Positions 44,746 through 53,069 of a DNA stretch of 64,000 bases are shown here, piece by piece. The notes under the pieces were generated by a model. The model saw only the letters and a program-made list of their open reading frames with translations. It was not told the origin of the DNA and made no database searches. Source of the stretch: an uncultured Thermotogae bacterium (GTDB lineage: Bacteria > Thermotogota > Thermotogae > Mesoaciditogales > Mesoaciditogaceae); NCBI GenBank assembly GCA_913056255.1, contig CAJXLN010000008.1, positions 1 to 64,000 of the forward strand, written 5' to 3'. Position 1 is the stretch's first letter, and every line of letters begins with the position of its first letter. A program made the position numbers and the translations under genes.

Positions 44746-44775
44746 TTGACTTCATCGTTGAATTTTGTGTATAAT
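44746..44775 (+). promoter_or_regulatory. Promoter of spoVS
   Basis: TTGACT (44746-44751), an 18-base spacer and TATAAT (44770-44775). Only about 45 bases of leader precede the AGGGAGG Shine-Dalgarno. Confidence 0.85.
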
Positions 44776-44826
44776 ATTCAAACATAGTTCGTATCTTAAA
44801 AGCATCTACCAAGGGAGGCAGAAAAG

Positions 44827-45090
44827 ATGGAAGCTCTAAAGGTCTCATCAAAGTCTAGACTAAATGCTGTTGCAGGCGCACTTGCTGGAGTATTGAGAGA
44901 AAATGGTAGAGCAGAAATCCAGGCGATTGGCGCTGGGGCTGTTAATCAGGCAGTAAAAGCAATTGCCATCGCGAGAGGGTATGTTGCACCAAGCGGGATG
45001 GATCTGGTGTGTATCCCGGCGTTTGTAGACGTCGAAATCGATGGTGACACCAGAACTGCAATTAAATTTTCCGTTGAACCCCGCAAGTAA
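44827..45090 (+). CDS. spoVS: Stage V sporulation protein S (Alba-like fold)
   Basis: 87 residues covering the whole SpoVS family, including LKVSSKSRLNAVAGALAGVL, GAGAVNQAVKAIAIARG, CIPAFVDVEI and TAIKFSVEP. SpoVS proteins are small Alba-like, probably nucleic-acid-binding proteins and are common in non-sporulating Thermotogae and Deinococcus-Thermus members. Single-gene unit with a strong promoter and terminator, so it is likely highly expressed. Confidence 0.96.
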   Translation: MEALKVSSKSRLNAVAGALAGVLRENGRAEIQAIGAGAVNQAVKAIAIARGYVAPSGMDLVCIPAFVDVEIDGDTRTAIKFSVEPRK

Positions 45091-45113
45091 ACTAACGAAG
45101 TTTTTGGTTGCAA

Positions 45114-45135
45114 AGCGCCCTTTTGGGCGTTTTTT
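45114..45135 (+). terminator. Terminator of spoVS
   Basis: CGCCC, loop TTTT and GGGCG followed by TTTTTT. Confidence 0.85.
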
Positions 45136-45187
45136 GGCGAAATCTCACAAAAGAAATGGAGAATGAGGCCTTTAATGGCCTCATTCT

Positions 45188-46456
45188 CTACGCGTAAGCG
45201 TTCAAATCAAGTAAACCATGTCCACTGAAATTGAAAACTATTACTTTCTTCTCTCCAGTTTTGGTTGATTCTTTGGCATACCGAATCGCACCAGCAATTG
45301 CATGACTTGTCTCTGGTGCTGGTATAATTCCTTCCACAACACCAAAAAGTTTTGCGGCATCGAAAGCCTCTTTCTGATCAACAGCTATCGCTTTCACCAT
45401 TCCTTCGTGTACCAATCTACTGACTATTGGAGCTGCACCGTGATACCTCAATCCTCCTGCATGAATAGACGGAGGAACGAAATCTTTTCCCAATGTGTAC
45501 ATTTTTAACAGGGGAGTCAATCCTGCTGAATCGCCATAATCGTAGCGGTACTCTCCCTTTGTCAGAGATGGACACGCGACGGGTTCACAAGCAACTATTT
45601 CCAATTTGCTGTTTTTCAGTTTTTCAGGCATGAATGGAAGCATGAAACCACCAAAATTGGAACCACCACCAAAACATCCGATAAGAACATCTGGTTCTTC
45701 ACCAACTATATCCATTTGTTTTTTCGTTTCTTCGCCTATGATCGTTTGATGAAGCAAGACGTGATCAAGGACACTACCCAGAGAGTAATTAACATTGTCG
45801 GATTTGAAAGCGAATTCAACTGCCTCGCTTATCGCCATTCCGAGACTTCCAGTCGTGTTTGAATCTTGTTTTAGAAACATTTTTCCATTTTCCGTTAGAG
45901 AACTTGGACTCGGATGAATTTTGCCATCAAAAAAGTTAACCATGAATCTTCTGGCGGGCTTTTGTCCTAAGCTGACCTTTACCATGAAAACCTCCACACT
46001 CATGTCAAGAAGTCTGGTCGCGTATGCAAGGGCACTCCCCCATTGACCTGCCCCCGTTTCAGTTGAGAGATTGAAAACTCCGTCTTCCTTATTGAAATAA
46101 GCTTGAGCAATCGCCGTGTTAAGCTTGTGACTTCCCGTTGGACTGACAGATTCATTTTTGTAGTAAATATGGGCTGGTGTGTTGAGCGCACGTTCAAGTC
46201 CTACTGCGCGTACGAGAGGAGTTGGCCTGTAAATAGAATATGCTTCACGAACTTTTTTGGGAATGGGAATTTCCCTATCCAACGTCATTTCTTGTTCTAT
46301 CAACTGTTTGGGAAAAATCACGCTTAATTTTTCCGGTTCTATCGGTTTGTTTGTTTCTGGATCCAGTGGTGGATCGAGAGTAAATGGCAAATCAGCCTTA
46401 ACGTTGTACCAGTACTTCGGAATATCTTCACCTTTCAAATACACTCTTCTTTCCAT
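45188..46456 (-). CDS. trpB: Tryptophan synthase beta chain, TrpB2 type
   Basis: 422 residues from ATG 46456, which follows AGGAGG by 8 bases. The long N-terminus with [11 protein letters not shown] and [10 protein letters not shown], the PLP-lysine block [36 protein letters not shown] and the glycine-rich end NFSGHGLLD are features of TrpB2 rather than the TrpA-associated TrpB1. It condenses indole and serine to tryptophan. No trpA or other trp gene is adjacent. Expression is predicted to be governed by the Trp-codon leader peptide and attenuator immediately upstream, which supports a real role in tryptophan supply. Confidence 0.93.
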   Translation of the reverse strand: MERRVYLKGEDIPKYWYNVKADLPFTLDPPLDPETNKPIEPEKLSVIFPKQLIEQEMTLDREIPIPKKVREAYSIYRPTPLVRAVGLERALNTPAHIYYKNESVSPTGSHKLNTAIAQAYFNKEDGVFNLSTETGAGQWGSALAYATRLLDMSVEVFMVKVSLGQKPARRFMVNFFDGKIHPSPSSLTENGKMFLKQDSNTTGSLGMAISEAVEFAFKSDNVNYSLGSVLDHVLLHQTIIGEETKKQMDIVGEEPDVLIGCFGGGSNFGGFMLPFMPEKLKNSKLEIVACEPVACPSLTKGEYRYDYGDSAGLTPLLKMYTLGKDFVPPSIHAGGLRYHGAAPIVSRLVHEGMVKAIAVDQKEAFDAAKLFGVVEGIIPAPETSHAIAGAIRYAKESTKTGEKKVIVFNFSGHGLLDLNAYA

Positions 46457-46479
46457 GAATACCACCTCCTATTTGATAT

Positions 46480-46518
46480 AAAAAAATACCGGAGATTCTT
46501 AAGAATCTCCGGTATTTT
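46480..46518 (-). terminator. Attenuator terminator (regions 3:4) of trpB2
   Basis: A perfect 36-base palindrome (46483-46518); on the minus strand it forms a long stem closed around TTCTTAAGAA and followed by a T-run (46480-46486). It sits 10-15 bases before the trpB2 Shine-Dalgarno. Its 5' arm contains the GCCAAAATACCGG segment that can pair instead with the antiterminator partner at 46559-46571. Confidence 0.9.
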
Positions 46519-46571
46519 GGCTTTTTAGCATCAATTAAAAAAACACGCGTCAAGTACGGCCAAAATACCGG
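46509..46571 (-). promoter_or_regulatory. Tryptophan antiterminator (regions 2:3)
   Basis: CCGGTATTTTGGC (minus strand, 46559-46571, inside the leader reading frame) is exactly complementary over 13 bases to GCCAAAATACCGG (46509-46521) in the terminator arm. The upstream segment around the Trp codons (GTACG...CC and ACGCGT) can pair with GGCCGTAC and ACGCGT, forming the 1:2 hairpin. The stop codon of the leader lies 7 bases beyond region 2, so a ribosome finishing the peptide would mask region 2 and allow termination. Confidence 0.88.
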
Positions 46572-46630
46572 TCGTACCACCACCACGCGTTGATTTCAGA
46601 AGATCTTCGGAATTCCATATTTTCTTTCAT
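46550..46630 (-). CDS. trpL: Tryptophan leader peptide
   Basis: 26 residues with three consecutive tryptophan codons (W16-W18, at 46577-46585) followed by YDRYFGRT and a stop. ATG 46630 is seven bases after GAGGAG; a second in-frame ATG lies at 46618. Stalling at the Trp codons when charged tRNA-Trp is scarce would free region 2 to form the antiterminator. The peptide is a sensor only; no other function is expected. Its Shine-Dalgarno begins one base after the tRNA-Val CCA end. Confidence 0.9.
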   Translation of the reverse strand: MKENMEFRRSSEINAWWWYDRYFGRT

Positions 46631-46643
46631 TTTCTATCTCCTC

Positions 46644-46718
46644 TGGTGAGTGCGGCAAGGATTGAACTTGCGACCTCTTCCGCGTCAAGGAAGCGCTCTC
46701 CCACTGAGCTACGCACTC
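46644..46718 (-). tRNA. tRNA-Val (anticodon GAC)
   Basis: 75 bases: acceptor GAGTGCG/CGCACTC, discriminator A and encoded CCA (46644-46646). The anticodon stem CTTCC/GGAAG encloses TTGACGC, giving GAC. The T-arm has GTTCAATCC. It has no terminator of its own; the RNA continues straight into the trp leader. Confidence 0.96.
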
Positions 46719-46735
46719 AACACCAAGTTAATGGC

Positions 46736-46765
46736 ATTATACCTTAAGTCTCTCATGCTTGTCAA
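46736..46765 (-). promoter_or_regulatory. Promoter of the tRNA-Val-trpL-trpB2 unit
   Basis: On the minus strand TTGACA (46760-46765), an 18-base spacer and TATAAT (46736-46741), both hexamers perfect matches to the consensus. Confidence 0.9.
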
Positions 46766-46975
46766 GATTTTTGTGTAGATTTTATGATCGAGAAGTGAAA
46801 GACTGAGAGTGTCACGACATTCTCGCTTCATGATCGAATTGACTGCCTTCCCCTCACGGAAGCGTACTTAGGGATTTCTCGCATACGACTCTTAATTGTA
46901 TAACTTTTTCTCCTAATGTGTGTGGAAGTAAGGAAAAGTGATAAAATTTTATGGGGAGAGAAGGAGGTGAGCAAA

Positions 46976-47722
46976 GTGAAACTCAAACCAACGGTAACTT
47001 CTTTCTTAATCAGGTATTTTATATTCACCTATTTTTTCCTTTGGGCGCTTTTTTCTTTGGCAATCAAAGATAAAATTGGTTTTGGATGGTATTTACTCAT
47101 TTGGATTTTAATGTCCCTTTTACCTGCCTTGCTTTATACCTTTAAAAGGGTGAATTTTGGGTGGTTTTTCTGGATCGGACTTCTGGACCTTGTAGCTTTC
47201 CTTCCAAAAATCAACTTCCTTTATTCTAGCATAGAAGCCCTTTCATCAAATGAAATTTATCGTGCGATCCTTGAATGGTTTCAAGGGATTTCGGAGATAA
47301 AAGTTTTTACAGTCGTTTCTCTTATAGGCATAGCTATCTCCCAGATTTACAGACTCACGTTCTCTTATGAAATGAATGAAAACGGCATCTCGTTAAAATC
47401 CGGCATATTTCATAGAAAAGATAGAACGATCATAAGTTCGCACATAACTGATATAGAAGTGGACAGAGGACTTTTGCAGAGAATTTTTGGCATAGGAAAT
47501 ATTATCCCTATCACCTCATCCGGTATGGGAGGCGGCGCCAATACGGTCTTTGGTGGTTTAGAAGGTCAGACGAAAGCCGGTGTTGGTGGAGTGATTGGAA
47601 GCGCACGTTCACAAAATGTTGCGATAAACGATCCGGCTTATGTTGTGTATGGAGTGAAAAACCCAGGAAAAGTTAAAGAAGAGATCATGTCGCTTATTCG
47701 AAAAACGAGCAACAGGCAGTGA
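46976..47722 (+). CDS. Membrane protein with bacterial PH (bPH2-like) domain
   Basis: 248 residues from GTG 46976, which follows GGAGG by 8 bases. Four hydrophobic helices in the first 130 residues are followed by a PH-like beta domain starting LTFSYEMNENGISLKSGIFHRKDRTII and ITDIEVDRGLLQRIFGIGNI, the pattern of DUF304/bPH2 proteins. A glycine-rich insert (SSGMGGGANTVFGG) interrupts the domain. Function unknown; such proteins are membrane-associated. Confidence 0.75.
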   Translation: MKLKPTVTSFLIRYFIFTYFFLWALFSLAIKDKIGFGWYLLIWILMSLLPALLYTFKRVNFGWFFWIGLLDLVAFLPKINFLYSSIEALSSNEIYRAILEWFQGISEIKVFTVVSLIGIAISQIYRLTFSYEMNENGISLKSGIFHRKDRTIISSHITDIEVDRGLLQRIFGIGNIIPITSSGMGGGANTVFGGLEGQTKAGVGGVIGSARSQNVAINDPAYVVYGVKNPGKVKEEIMSLIRKTSNRQ

Positions 47723-47727
47723 AAATA

Positions 47728-48546
47728 TCACTCTCCTTTTAAATATTCCATATCTTCGTCACTGAGCTCCAAGTCGCTCGCTTTCGCGTTTTCTTCCAGG
47801 TGTTTTTCACTCGTCGCTTTTGGTATTGCCAGAGCTCCTTTTTTAACTATCCACGCCAGGGCGATCTGTGGCAACGTTGCATTTTTGCGTTTTGCAACTT
47901 CTTCGAGTTTCTTTCTCAATGCGTGATCGAAATCCATTCTGTTCAACGGAGAGTAAGCTGTGATCGTCACATGATTCTCCTTACAAAAATCGAGCAAGCC
48001 ATTTTCTTCAATCGTTCTATCCTGAATGTTGAATTTAACTTGGTCACAAACAACGGGCGCTTTCGAGAATCGGATGGCTTCTTTGAGCTGATTTAGCGAG
48101 AAGTTACTCACGCCTATGAATCTTGTGTAGCCTTTTTTTAAGATCACATTCATCGTTTCCATCGTTTCCTCTATCGTCAATTCAGCTGAAGGCCAGTGTA
48201 CAAGATAAAGATCGACATGATCAGTTCCAAGCTTTTTTAAACTGATCTCTATGGAATTCAGTGCATCTTTTAATCTCAAGTGATCTGGCCAAATTTTGGA
48301 TGTTAAAAACACTCTGTCTGCGCCTATTTCTTTAAGCGCTTTCCCCACAATTTCTTCTGTGTGACCTGCTCCATAAAACTCGGCTGTATCAATGTGCGTC
48401 ATTCCTAAATCAACAGCTTTCACAAGTGCCTCAATGAAATCCCGATCCCTTGAATAATCGGCCTCAAATTTGCCACCCATACCCCAAGTACCAATGCCTA
48501 TTGCGGGAAGAAATTCATCTGTATTTCCAAGTTGAATTTTTTTCAC
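47728..48546 (-). CDS. Aldo/keto reductase
   Basis: 272 residues with the AKR fold hallmarks: GIGTWGMGG, HIDTAEFYGAGHTEEIVGKAL (catalytic Asp and Tyr), FLTSKIWP (Lys), DLYLVHWPS (His), FIGVSNFSL and the NADP-binding AIPKATSEKHLEENAKA. NADPH-dependent carbonyl reductase with unknown substrate. It converges on the PH-domain gene with a 5-base gap, where AGTGA/TCACT could form a small hairpin. Confidence 0.9.
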   Translation of the reverse strand: MKKIQLGNTDEFLPAIGIGTWGMGGKFEADYSRDRDFIEALVKAVDLGMTHIDTAEFYGAGHTEEIVGKALKEIGADRVFLTSKIWPDHLRLKDALNSIEISLKKLGTDHVDLYLVHWPSAELTIEETMETMNVILKKGYTRFIGVSNFSLNQLKEAIRFSKAPVVCDQVKFNIQDRTIEENGLLDFCKENHVTITAYSPLNRMDFDHALRKKLEEVAKRKNATLPQIALAWIVKKGALAIPKATSEKHLEENAKASDLELSDEDMEYLKGE

Positions 48547-49138
48547 CTTCGCTCATCTCCTTTAAGCAAAAAACAAAGTTATTATCCTCGTTAGATTTTT
48601 CCTTTTCTCGTGTAAATACAAAAAGTACGACGATCGTTGCAAACTGATAACTTCTATCAAATATCAAATTCAATGTTTAGATTTTGAGACATTACAAAAT
48701 CAAGTATATCATTAAATAAAATGGCTGATGAAGTTTTTCCGGTTGTGCTAGAAATCCTTGCCTTGTATTCGTGGCAATGAGACTTTTTTTGCTTGTTCTT
48801 TGAATATCGAAGCTACGGAACTCTCAACTTTGACATGTGTATGTATATATGCTAAAATTTCCTTTGAAAGTACTTAGAAGTTATTCCTAAACAAAAAGCA
48901 GAAGAAGCCAATATATACTAAATCTTTTTCAAATCCGAAATATAATTTAAATTTGACGGAGAGCAAATTGCCTTGCAGGTGACCTCCGCAGCACAGCGAG
49001 GACCAGACACCGAAAGGCGATTGCATCAAGTCAAATGACTTCACTTTTAAAGTTGGTTTAGTATAAAATACGGTGATGACAAATTCCACTCAAACAAGGG
49101 TGCTAGAAAGACGAGTCCCTCTGGGTGACTGCTTTGTT
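48547..49138. other. Long intergenic region with a GC-rich island
   Basis: About 400 bases of AT-rich sequence with no supported gene, then a GC-richer block (about 48955-49020) whose composition contrasts with its flanks. Short open frames here lack Shine-Dalgarno sites. Together with the repeat at 49139-49177 it looks like a dock for repetitive DNA upstream of nadA. Confidence 0.4.
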
Positions 49139-49177
49139 TGGGAATGTCGAAGTAACGAGTGCCAAAGGGCACTCTCG
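49139..49177 (+). repeat. Dispersed hairpin repeat, copy 2
   Basis: Matches 13956-13994 (inverted) at 35 of 39 positions and keeps the stem GAGTGCC/GGCACTC with a different loop. The surrounding sequence to about 49200 (GGGCCTCGGGGTG) resembles the flank of copy 1 more loosely. Confidence 0.75.
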
Positions 49178-49325
49178 GCTTGGGCCTCGGGGTGTGAACT
49201 AAAAGATGGACAAACGAGCGAATCAGTTTTGATAAGGCTTCGAAAAAACTCTATACTTGAGTTAAGATATTGTGATTATTTAAGGATGGGTTCTTAATGA
49301 CAACGGATCTAAGAAGGCGATAAGT

Positions 49326-50240
49326 ATGTGTCCATACACAACGGGATTATTAGGTGAATTGAAAAGATTGAAAAAAGCGCGCAACGCCATAATTTTAGCT
49401 CATAACTATCAAATTGCTGAAATTCAGGATGCGGCAGACTTCGTAGGTGATTCTTTCGAATTAAGTCGAAAAGCTGCCAAAACTGATGCTGACGTGATTG
49501 TTTTTTGTGGTGTAAAATTCATGGCTGAGAGTGCGAAGATTCTCTCACCGAACAAAACGGTCTTGCTGCCAGTTGAGGATGCCGGATGTCCGTTAGCTGA
49601 CACGATAGACGTAGAATCGCTCAGAAAGATGAAAAGAAAATATTCCAAGGCCAAGGTTGTAACTTACGTTAATTCCACAGCAGCCGTTAAAGCCGAAAGC
49701 TACATTTGTTGTACTTCTTCTAATGCCATAAAAGTAGTTGAATCCGTTCCCGCAAAACAAATAATCTTCGTTCCAGATAAAAATTTAGGTTATTACGTTG
49801 CGTCTCATACTGACAAAGAGATGATCGTTTGGAACGGATATTGTCCAACTCATGACACCGTTCAGGTCGAAGAAGCCAAGAGATTAAAAAGAGCCTATCC
49901 CGATGCGCCAATTGTGGTTCATCCTGAATGCAAACCCGAGGTGGTGGCTTTGGCTGATCATGTAGGCAGTACCTCGGGAATTTTACGTTACGCTAAAGAA
50001 AGCAATGCAGATACTCTGATTATAGGAACTGAAGAGGGATTAATTCATCGCTTGCAAATAGAAAATCCTGACAAAAAGTTCCTTCCGTTGAGAGAACGAT
50101 TCATCTGCCCCAATATGAAAAAAACCACTTTGGAGAAAGTGGTTAATTCCCTGGAAAAAATGGAATTTGAGATAAAAATCCCAGAAGATATAAGGATCAA
50201 AGCTTACAATGCTTTAGCCAGAATGTTAGAAGTGAATTGA
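49326..50240 (+). CDS. nadA: Quinolinate synthase
   Basis: 304 residues, the short Thermotoga-type NadA. It condenses iminoaspartate with dihydroxyacetone phosphate to quinolinate using a [4Fe-4S] cluster. The likely ligands are Cys88 (EDAGCPLAD), Cys173 (NGYCPTH) and Cys261 (RFICPNMKK), matching the spacing of the family. Other blocks are LAHNYQ, DSFELSRKA and THDTVQVEE. ATG 49326 follows AAGAAGGCG. Its stop codon overlaps the TTG start of nadB (TTGA). Confidence 0.96.
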   Translation: MCPYTTGLLGELKRLKKARNAIILAHNYQIAEIQDAADFVGDSFELSRKAAKTDADVIVFCGVKFMAESAKILSPNKTVLLPVEDAGCPLADTIDVESLRKMKRKYSKAKVVTYVNSTAAVKAESYICCTSSNAIKVVESVPAKQIIFVPDKNLGYYVASHTDKEMIVWNGYCPTHDTVQVEEAKRLKRAYPDAPIVVHPECKPEVVALADHVGSTSGILRYAKESNADTLIIGTEEGLIHRLQIENPDKKFLPLRERFICPNMKKTTLEKVVNSLEKMEFEIKIPEDIRIKAYNALARMLEVN

Positions 50241-51862
50241 CGTTGAATCAGGCAGCCAAAGCGAAAAACGCGAATTATTCAAAGTCTGATTTTATAGTGA
50301 TAGGTACAGGTATTGCTGGACTGTATGCCGCTTTGAATTTGAGCAAAATTGGTAGCGTTACCGTCTTGACCAAGAGGCATACAGAAGATAGTAACACCCA
50401 ATACGCTCAGGGTGGGATTGCCGTCTCTTTAGATAAAGATGATTCATGGGAATTACATATGAAGGATACCATCGAAGCGGGAGCGGGTCTTTGTAATTCC
50501 AGAGCCGTTGAAATACTTGTAAAAGAAGGACCTGAACAGGTAAGAAATTTGATGAAATTGGGAACCGAATTCGATCGTGTTGGAGGAAAACTGGATTTCA
50601 CCAAAGAGGGAGCTCATAGTAAACGACGTATTTTACACGCTGGCGGCGATGCAACCGGAAAAAGAATTAGAGAATCTTTAACAAATCTAATCGACAAGCA
50701 TGGAAATATTGAGATAAAGGAAGAAAATTTTGTGGTCGACTTGATACTAAAGAATGGCAGCAATGATCGAATCGTAGGAGTTTTGGTATGGGATAATCGT
50801 GCAAAAGAGTATGAAATTCATCAAGCATCGGCTGTCGTTCTAGCGAGTGGGGGTTGCGGACAAGTTTACGAGAATACCACCAATCCAGATGTTGCTACCT
50901 GTGACGGGGTGGCCATAGCTTACAGAGCTGGCGCTGAAATTACAGATATGGAATTCGTTCAATTTCATCCTACAACCTTGTACAATCCTGGTGGTCTCTC
51001 TTTTTTAATATCTGAAAGCGTCAGAGGTGAAGGCGCCATATTGCGCAACAGCAGCGGAAAAAGATTTATGCCATCTTATCACAAATTAGCTGAACTTGCC
51101 CCTCGAGACGTAGTGGCAAGGGCTATCTTGAACGAAATTGCACACGGAGATAAACCCTATGTATGGATAGATGTTACCCATTTTGATCCGGATTACATAG
51201 TACACCGATTTCCCACCATTTTTACAACCTTAAAAGATCGAGGATTCGATATGCGAAAAGAGTGGATACCGGTTGTACCTGCTGCCCATTACATGATGGG
51301 GGGAGTTAAAACGGACACTTTCGGAAGAACGAATTTAGAAAATCTTTACGCCTGTGGTGAAGTTGCCTGTACAGGCGTACATGGAGCAAATCGTTTGGCC
51401 AGTAATTCTTTACTTGAAGGCCTTGTTTTTGCCCATCGTATCTATCAAGCGATCAAGGCAAAAAAAGTTAGGAGAAACTACAAAATAGATGATCTTGTAA
51501 CTCCATCTATAAAACCATACGGCGTGTCCTCTTTAAACCTGGAAAGCATAAGAGAAAAGTTAAGGAAAAAAATGATGAATCAAGCAGGTATTAAAAGGAA
51601 TGAGAAGGGTTTAAAAGATCTGCTTGATTGGTCGCAAAAAAAGCTGGAACTATTCTCTGATACCGAATATGTTGACGAGAACTTGTGGGAATTGAAAAAT
51701 ATGCTAACGATAGGAAATCTTTGTGCGAAATCCGCGATTCTGCGCAAAGAGAGTAGAGGCGCACACTTTCGAATTGATCATCCACATCCAAATAAAGAAT
51801 GGGTCCATACTCATATAGTTTTGACAAAGAATAAGGATGAAGAATATGTATTGGAACAATGA
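50237..51862 (+). CDS. nadB: L-aspartate oxidase
   Basis: 541 residues. The FAD-binding GTGIAGLYAALNL, NTQYAQGGIA, the substrate-site blocks ILHAGGDATGKRI and EFVQFHPTTLYN, RGEGAILRN and HYMMGGVKTD are present, as is the C-terminal fumarate-reductase-like helical domain with RGAHFRIDHP. It oxidises aspartate to iminoaspartate for NadA. TTG start within the nadA stop; it overlaps nadC by 26 bases. Classic de novo NAD operon nadA-nadB-nadC. Confidence 0.95.
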   Translation: MTLNQAAKAKNANYSKSDFIVIGTGIAGLYAALNLSKIGSVTVLTKRHTEDSNTQYAQGGIAVSLDKDDSWELHMKDTIEAGAGLCNSRAVEILVKEGPEQVRNLMKLGTEFDRVGGKLDFTKEGAHSKRRILHAGGDATGKRIRESLTNLIDKHGNIEIKEENFVVDLILKNGSNDRIVGVLVWDNRAKEYEIHQASAVVLASGGCGQVYENTTNPDVATCDGVAIAYRAGAEITDMEFVQFHPTTLYNPGGLSFLISESVRGEGAILRNSSGKRFMPSYHKLAELAPRDVVARAILNEIAHGDKPYVWIDVTHFDPDYIVHRFPTIFTTLKDRGFDMRKEWIPVVPAAHYMMGGVKTDTFGRTNLENLYACGEVACTGVHGANRLASNSLLEGLVFAHRIYQAIKAKKVRRNYKIDDLVTPSIKPYGVSSLNLESIREKLRKKMMNQAGIKRNEKGLKDLLDWSQKKLELFSDTEYVDENLWELKNMLTIGNLCAKSAILRKESRGAHFRIDHPHPNKEWVHTHIVLTKNKDEEYVLEQ

Positions 51863-52700
51863 ACTGGTGAATGTGATCATTCAAAGAGCCCTTTTGGAAG
51901 ATGTGGGAATGGGTGATGTTACTACCGATAATTTGATCGAATCCGATCATCAGAGTGAGGGTTTTATCTTAGCTAAAGAAGAGGGGATCATCGCTGGGCT
52001 GAATGTAGCACAAATGGTTTTTAACCGATTAGATAAAGGCATAGAATTCAAGCCATTGCTCAAAGATGGTGATTCGGTTAAAGATGGTGATGAAATCGTG
52101 AAGTTAAGAGGACCCACCAGAACCATTCTCAAAGGTGAACGGGTTGCACTTAATTTTTTGCAAAGACTGTCTGGAATAGCGACAAAAACTCATCACTATC
52201 TTGCACTTGTTAAAGATTTTCCTGTCCGCATCACCGATACTCGTAAAACCACTCCTACTTTGAGGATATTGGAAAAATACGCCGTTACAATTGGAGGTGG
52301 CAACAATCACCGAATGGGTTTATACGATGCTGTTATGATCAAGGATAATCACATTATCGCAGTTGGCGGCATATTAAAGGCAGTCAATATCATTAGGGCT
52401 AAAATTCCCCATACCACTAAAATTGAGGTGGAAGTGGAAAACATGAACGAAGTCGAGGAGGCGCTGGAGGCGAAAGTTGATATAATCATGCTTGACAATA
52501 TGGATGTAAAAACGATGTTCGAGGCTGTAAATTACATAAACGGTCGTGCTATTGTAGAGGCTTCGGGAGGCATAACAGAAGAAAATGTAAGGGATGTTGC
52601 CAAAACCGGTGTGGATGTGATCTCCATTGGAGCGTTGACAACCCATGTTAAATCGTTGGATATCAGTTTGGAGTTGGAAAAACAGGGGGTCAGGTCTTGA
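51837..52700 (+). CDS. nadC: Nicotinate-nucleotide pyrophosphorylase (carboxylating)
   Basis: 287 residues. It converts quinolinate and PRPP to nicotinate mononucleotide. Blocks LLEDVGMGDVTTD, ERVALNFLQRLSGIAT, ITDTRKTTPTLR, GGGNNHRMGLYDAVMIKDNH, VDIIMLDNM and VEASGGI are all intact. ATG 51837 or 51846 may be the start. The last codons (GVRS and the TGA) lie within the left end of a RAYT-type repeat (GGGGGTCAGGTCTTGA), so the element supplies the present C-terminus and stop codon; the natural end was probably near DISLELE. Confidence 0.95.
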   Translation: MKNMYWNNELVNVIIQRALLEDVGMGDVTTDNLIESDHQSEGFILAKEEGIIAGLNVAQMVFNRLDKGIEFKPLLKDGDSVKDGDEIVKLRGPTRTILKGERVALNFLQRLSGIATKTHHYLALVKDFPVRITDTRKTTPTLRILEKYAVTIGGGNNHRMGLYDAVMIKDNHIIAVGGILKAVNIIRAKIPHTTKIEVEVENMNEVEEALEAKVDIIMLDNMDVKTMFEAVNYINGRAIVEASGGITEENVRDVAKTGVDVISIGALTTHVKSLDISLELEKQGVRS

Positions 52701-52836
52701 TTCTTGAATTGTTTTATGTTATGGTCTTTTCTTGAACAGACCATTGAGAATAGAACTTGATGGTGTGCTTTACCATGTAACCTCAAAAGAAAACAGGAAA
52801 GAAAAATAAACAAAACTTGCATTTCAAGACCTGGCC
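52685..52836 (+). mobile_element. Miniature REP/RAYT-derived element
   Basis: Bounded by GGGGGTCAGGTCTTGA (52685-52700) and the inverted TTTCAAGACCTGGCC (right end, to about 52836). Between them lies only the first part of a RAYT transposase reading frame (52732-52809), which jumps directly into right-end sequence, so the element is an internal-deletion derivative. A second right end occurs at 53444-53483. Confidence 0.75.
52732..52809 (+). pseudogene. Truncated REP-associated tyrosine transposase (RAYT, TnpA-REP)
   Basis: 25 codons from TTG reading NRPLRIELDGVLYHVTSKEN, which is the characteristic N-terminus of Y1-type RAYT transposases (RPLRIEYPGALYHVTSRGN pattern). The frame then ends at TAA on entering the right-end repeat; the HUH and Tyr motifs are missing. 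It cannot encode an active enzyme. Confidence 0.8.
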
Positions 52837-53005
52837 ATAAAGTAATGTTTGCAATTGGTTAACCTCATGTTAGCGCATGAGACGAATAGATGGAGACGGT
52901 CTTTGAATTGTGACGACCTTCTGAAGTTCATTCCCAACGATTTGTCAATGACCCTTCATTTTCCTCTTAACCACGCTGTTTATTTTTTGGACAGTCTAAA
53001 CATAT
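52837..53005. other. Intergenic stretch after the miniature element
   Basis: No gene or clear repeat; leads into the promoter at 53006-53034. Confidence 0.3.
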
Positions 53006-53034
53006 TTGGTTTTTAAAAAGGTATGTGATAAAAT
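53006..53034 (+). promoter_or_regulatory. Promoter of the FN3-protein gene
   Basis: TTGGTT (53006-53011), a 17-base spacer and TAAAAT (53029-53034) with an extended TG one base upstream. Confidence 0.55.
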
Positions 53035-53069
53035 TTTGGTAATTAAACTTTTTTGAAGGGGGAATATGA

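Noticed and set aside
46483-46518. Palindrome upstream of trpB2 as a protein operator or T-box element
   Set aside because: No T-box core sequence is present, and the exact complementarity to the Trp leader frame plus the T-run explains it as an attenuator.
48721-48780. 19-codon frame starting MADEVFPVV
   Set aside because: Too short, lacks a Shine-Dalgarno and has no match to a known small protein.
49073-49297. 74-codon open frame over the hairpin repeat near nadA
   Set aside because: Lies in repeat DNA, has no Shine-Dalgarno, and mirrors chance frames over the related repeat at 13900-14070.
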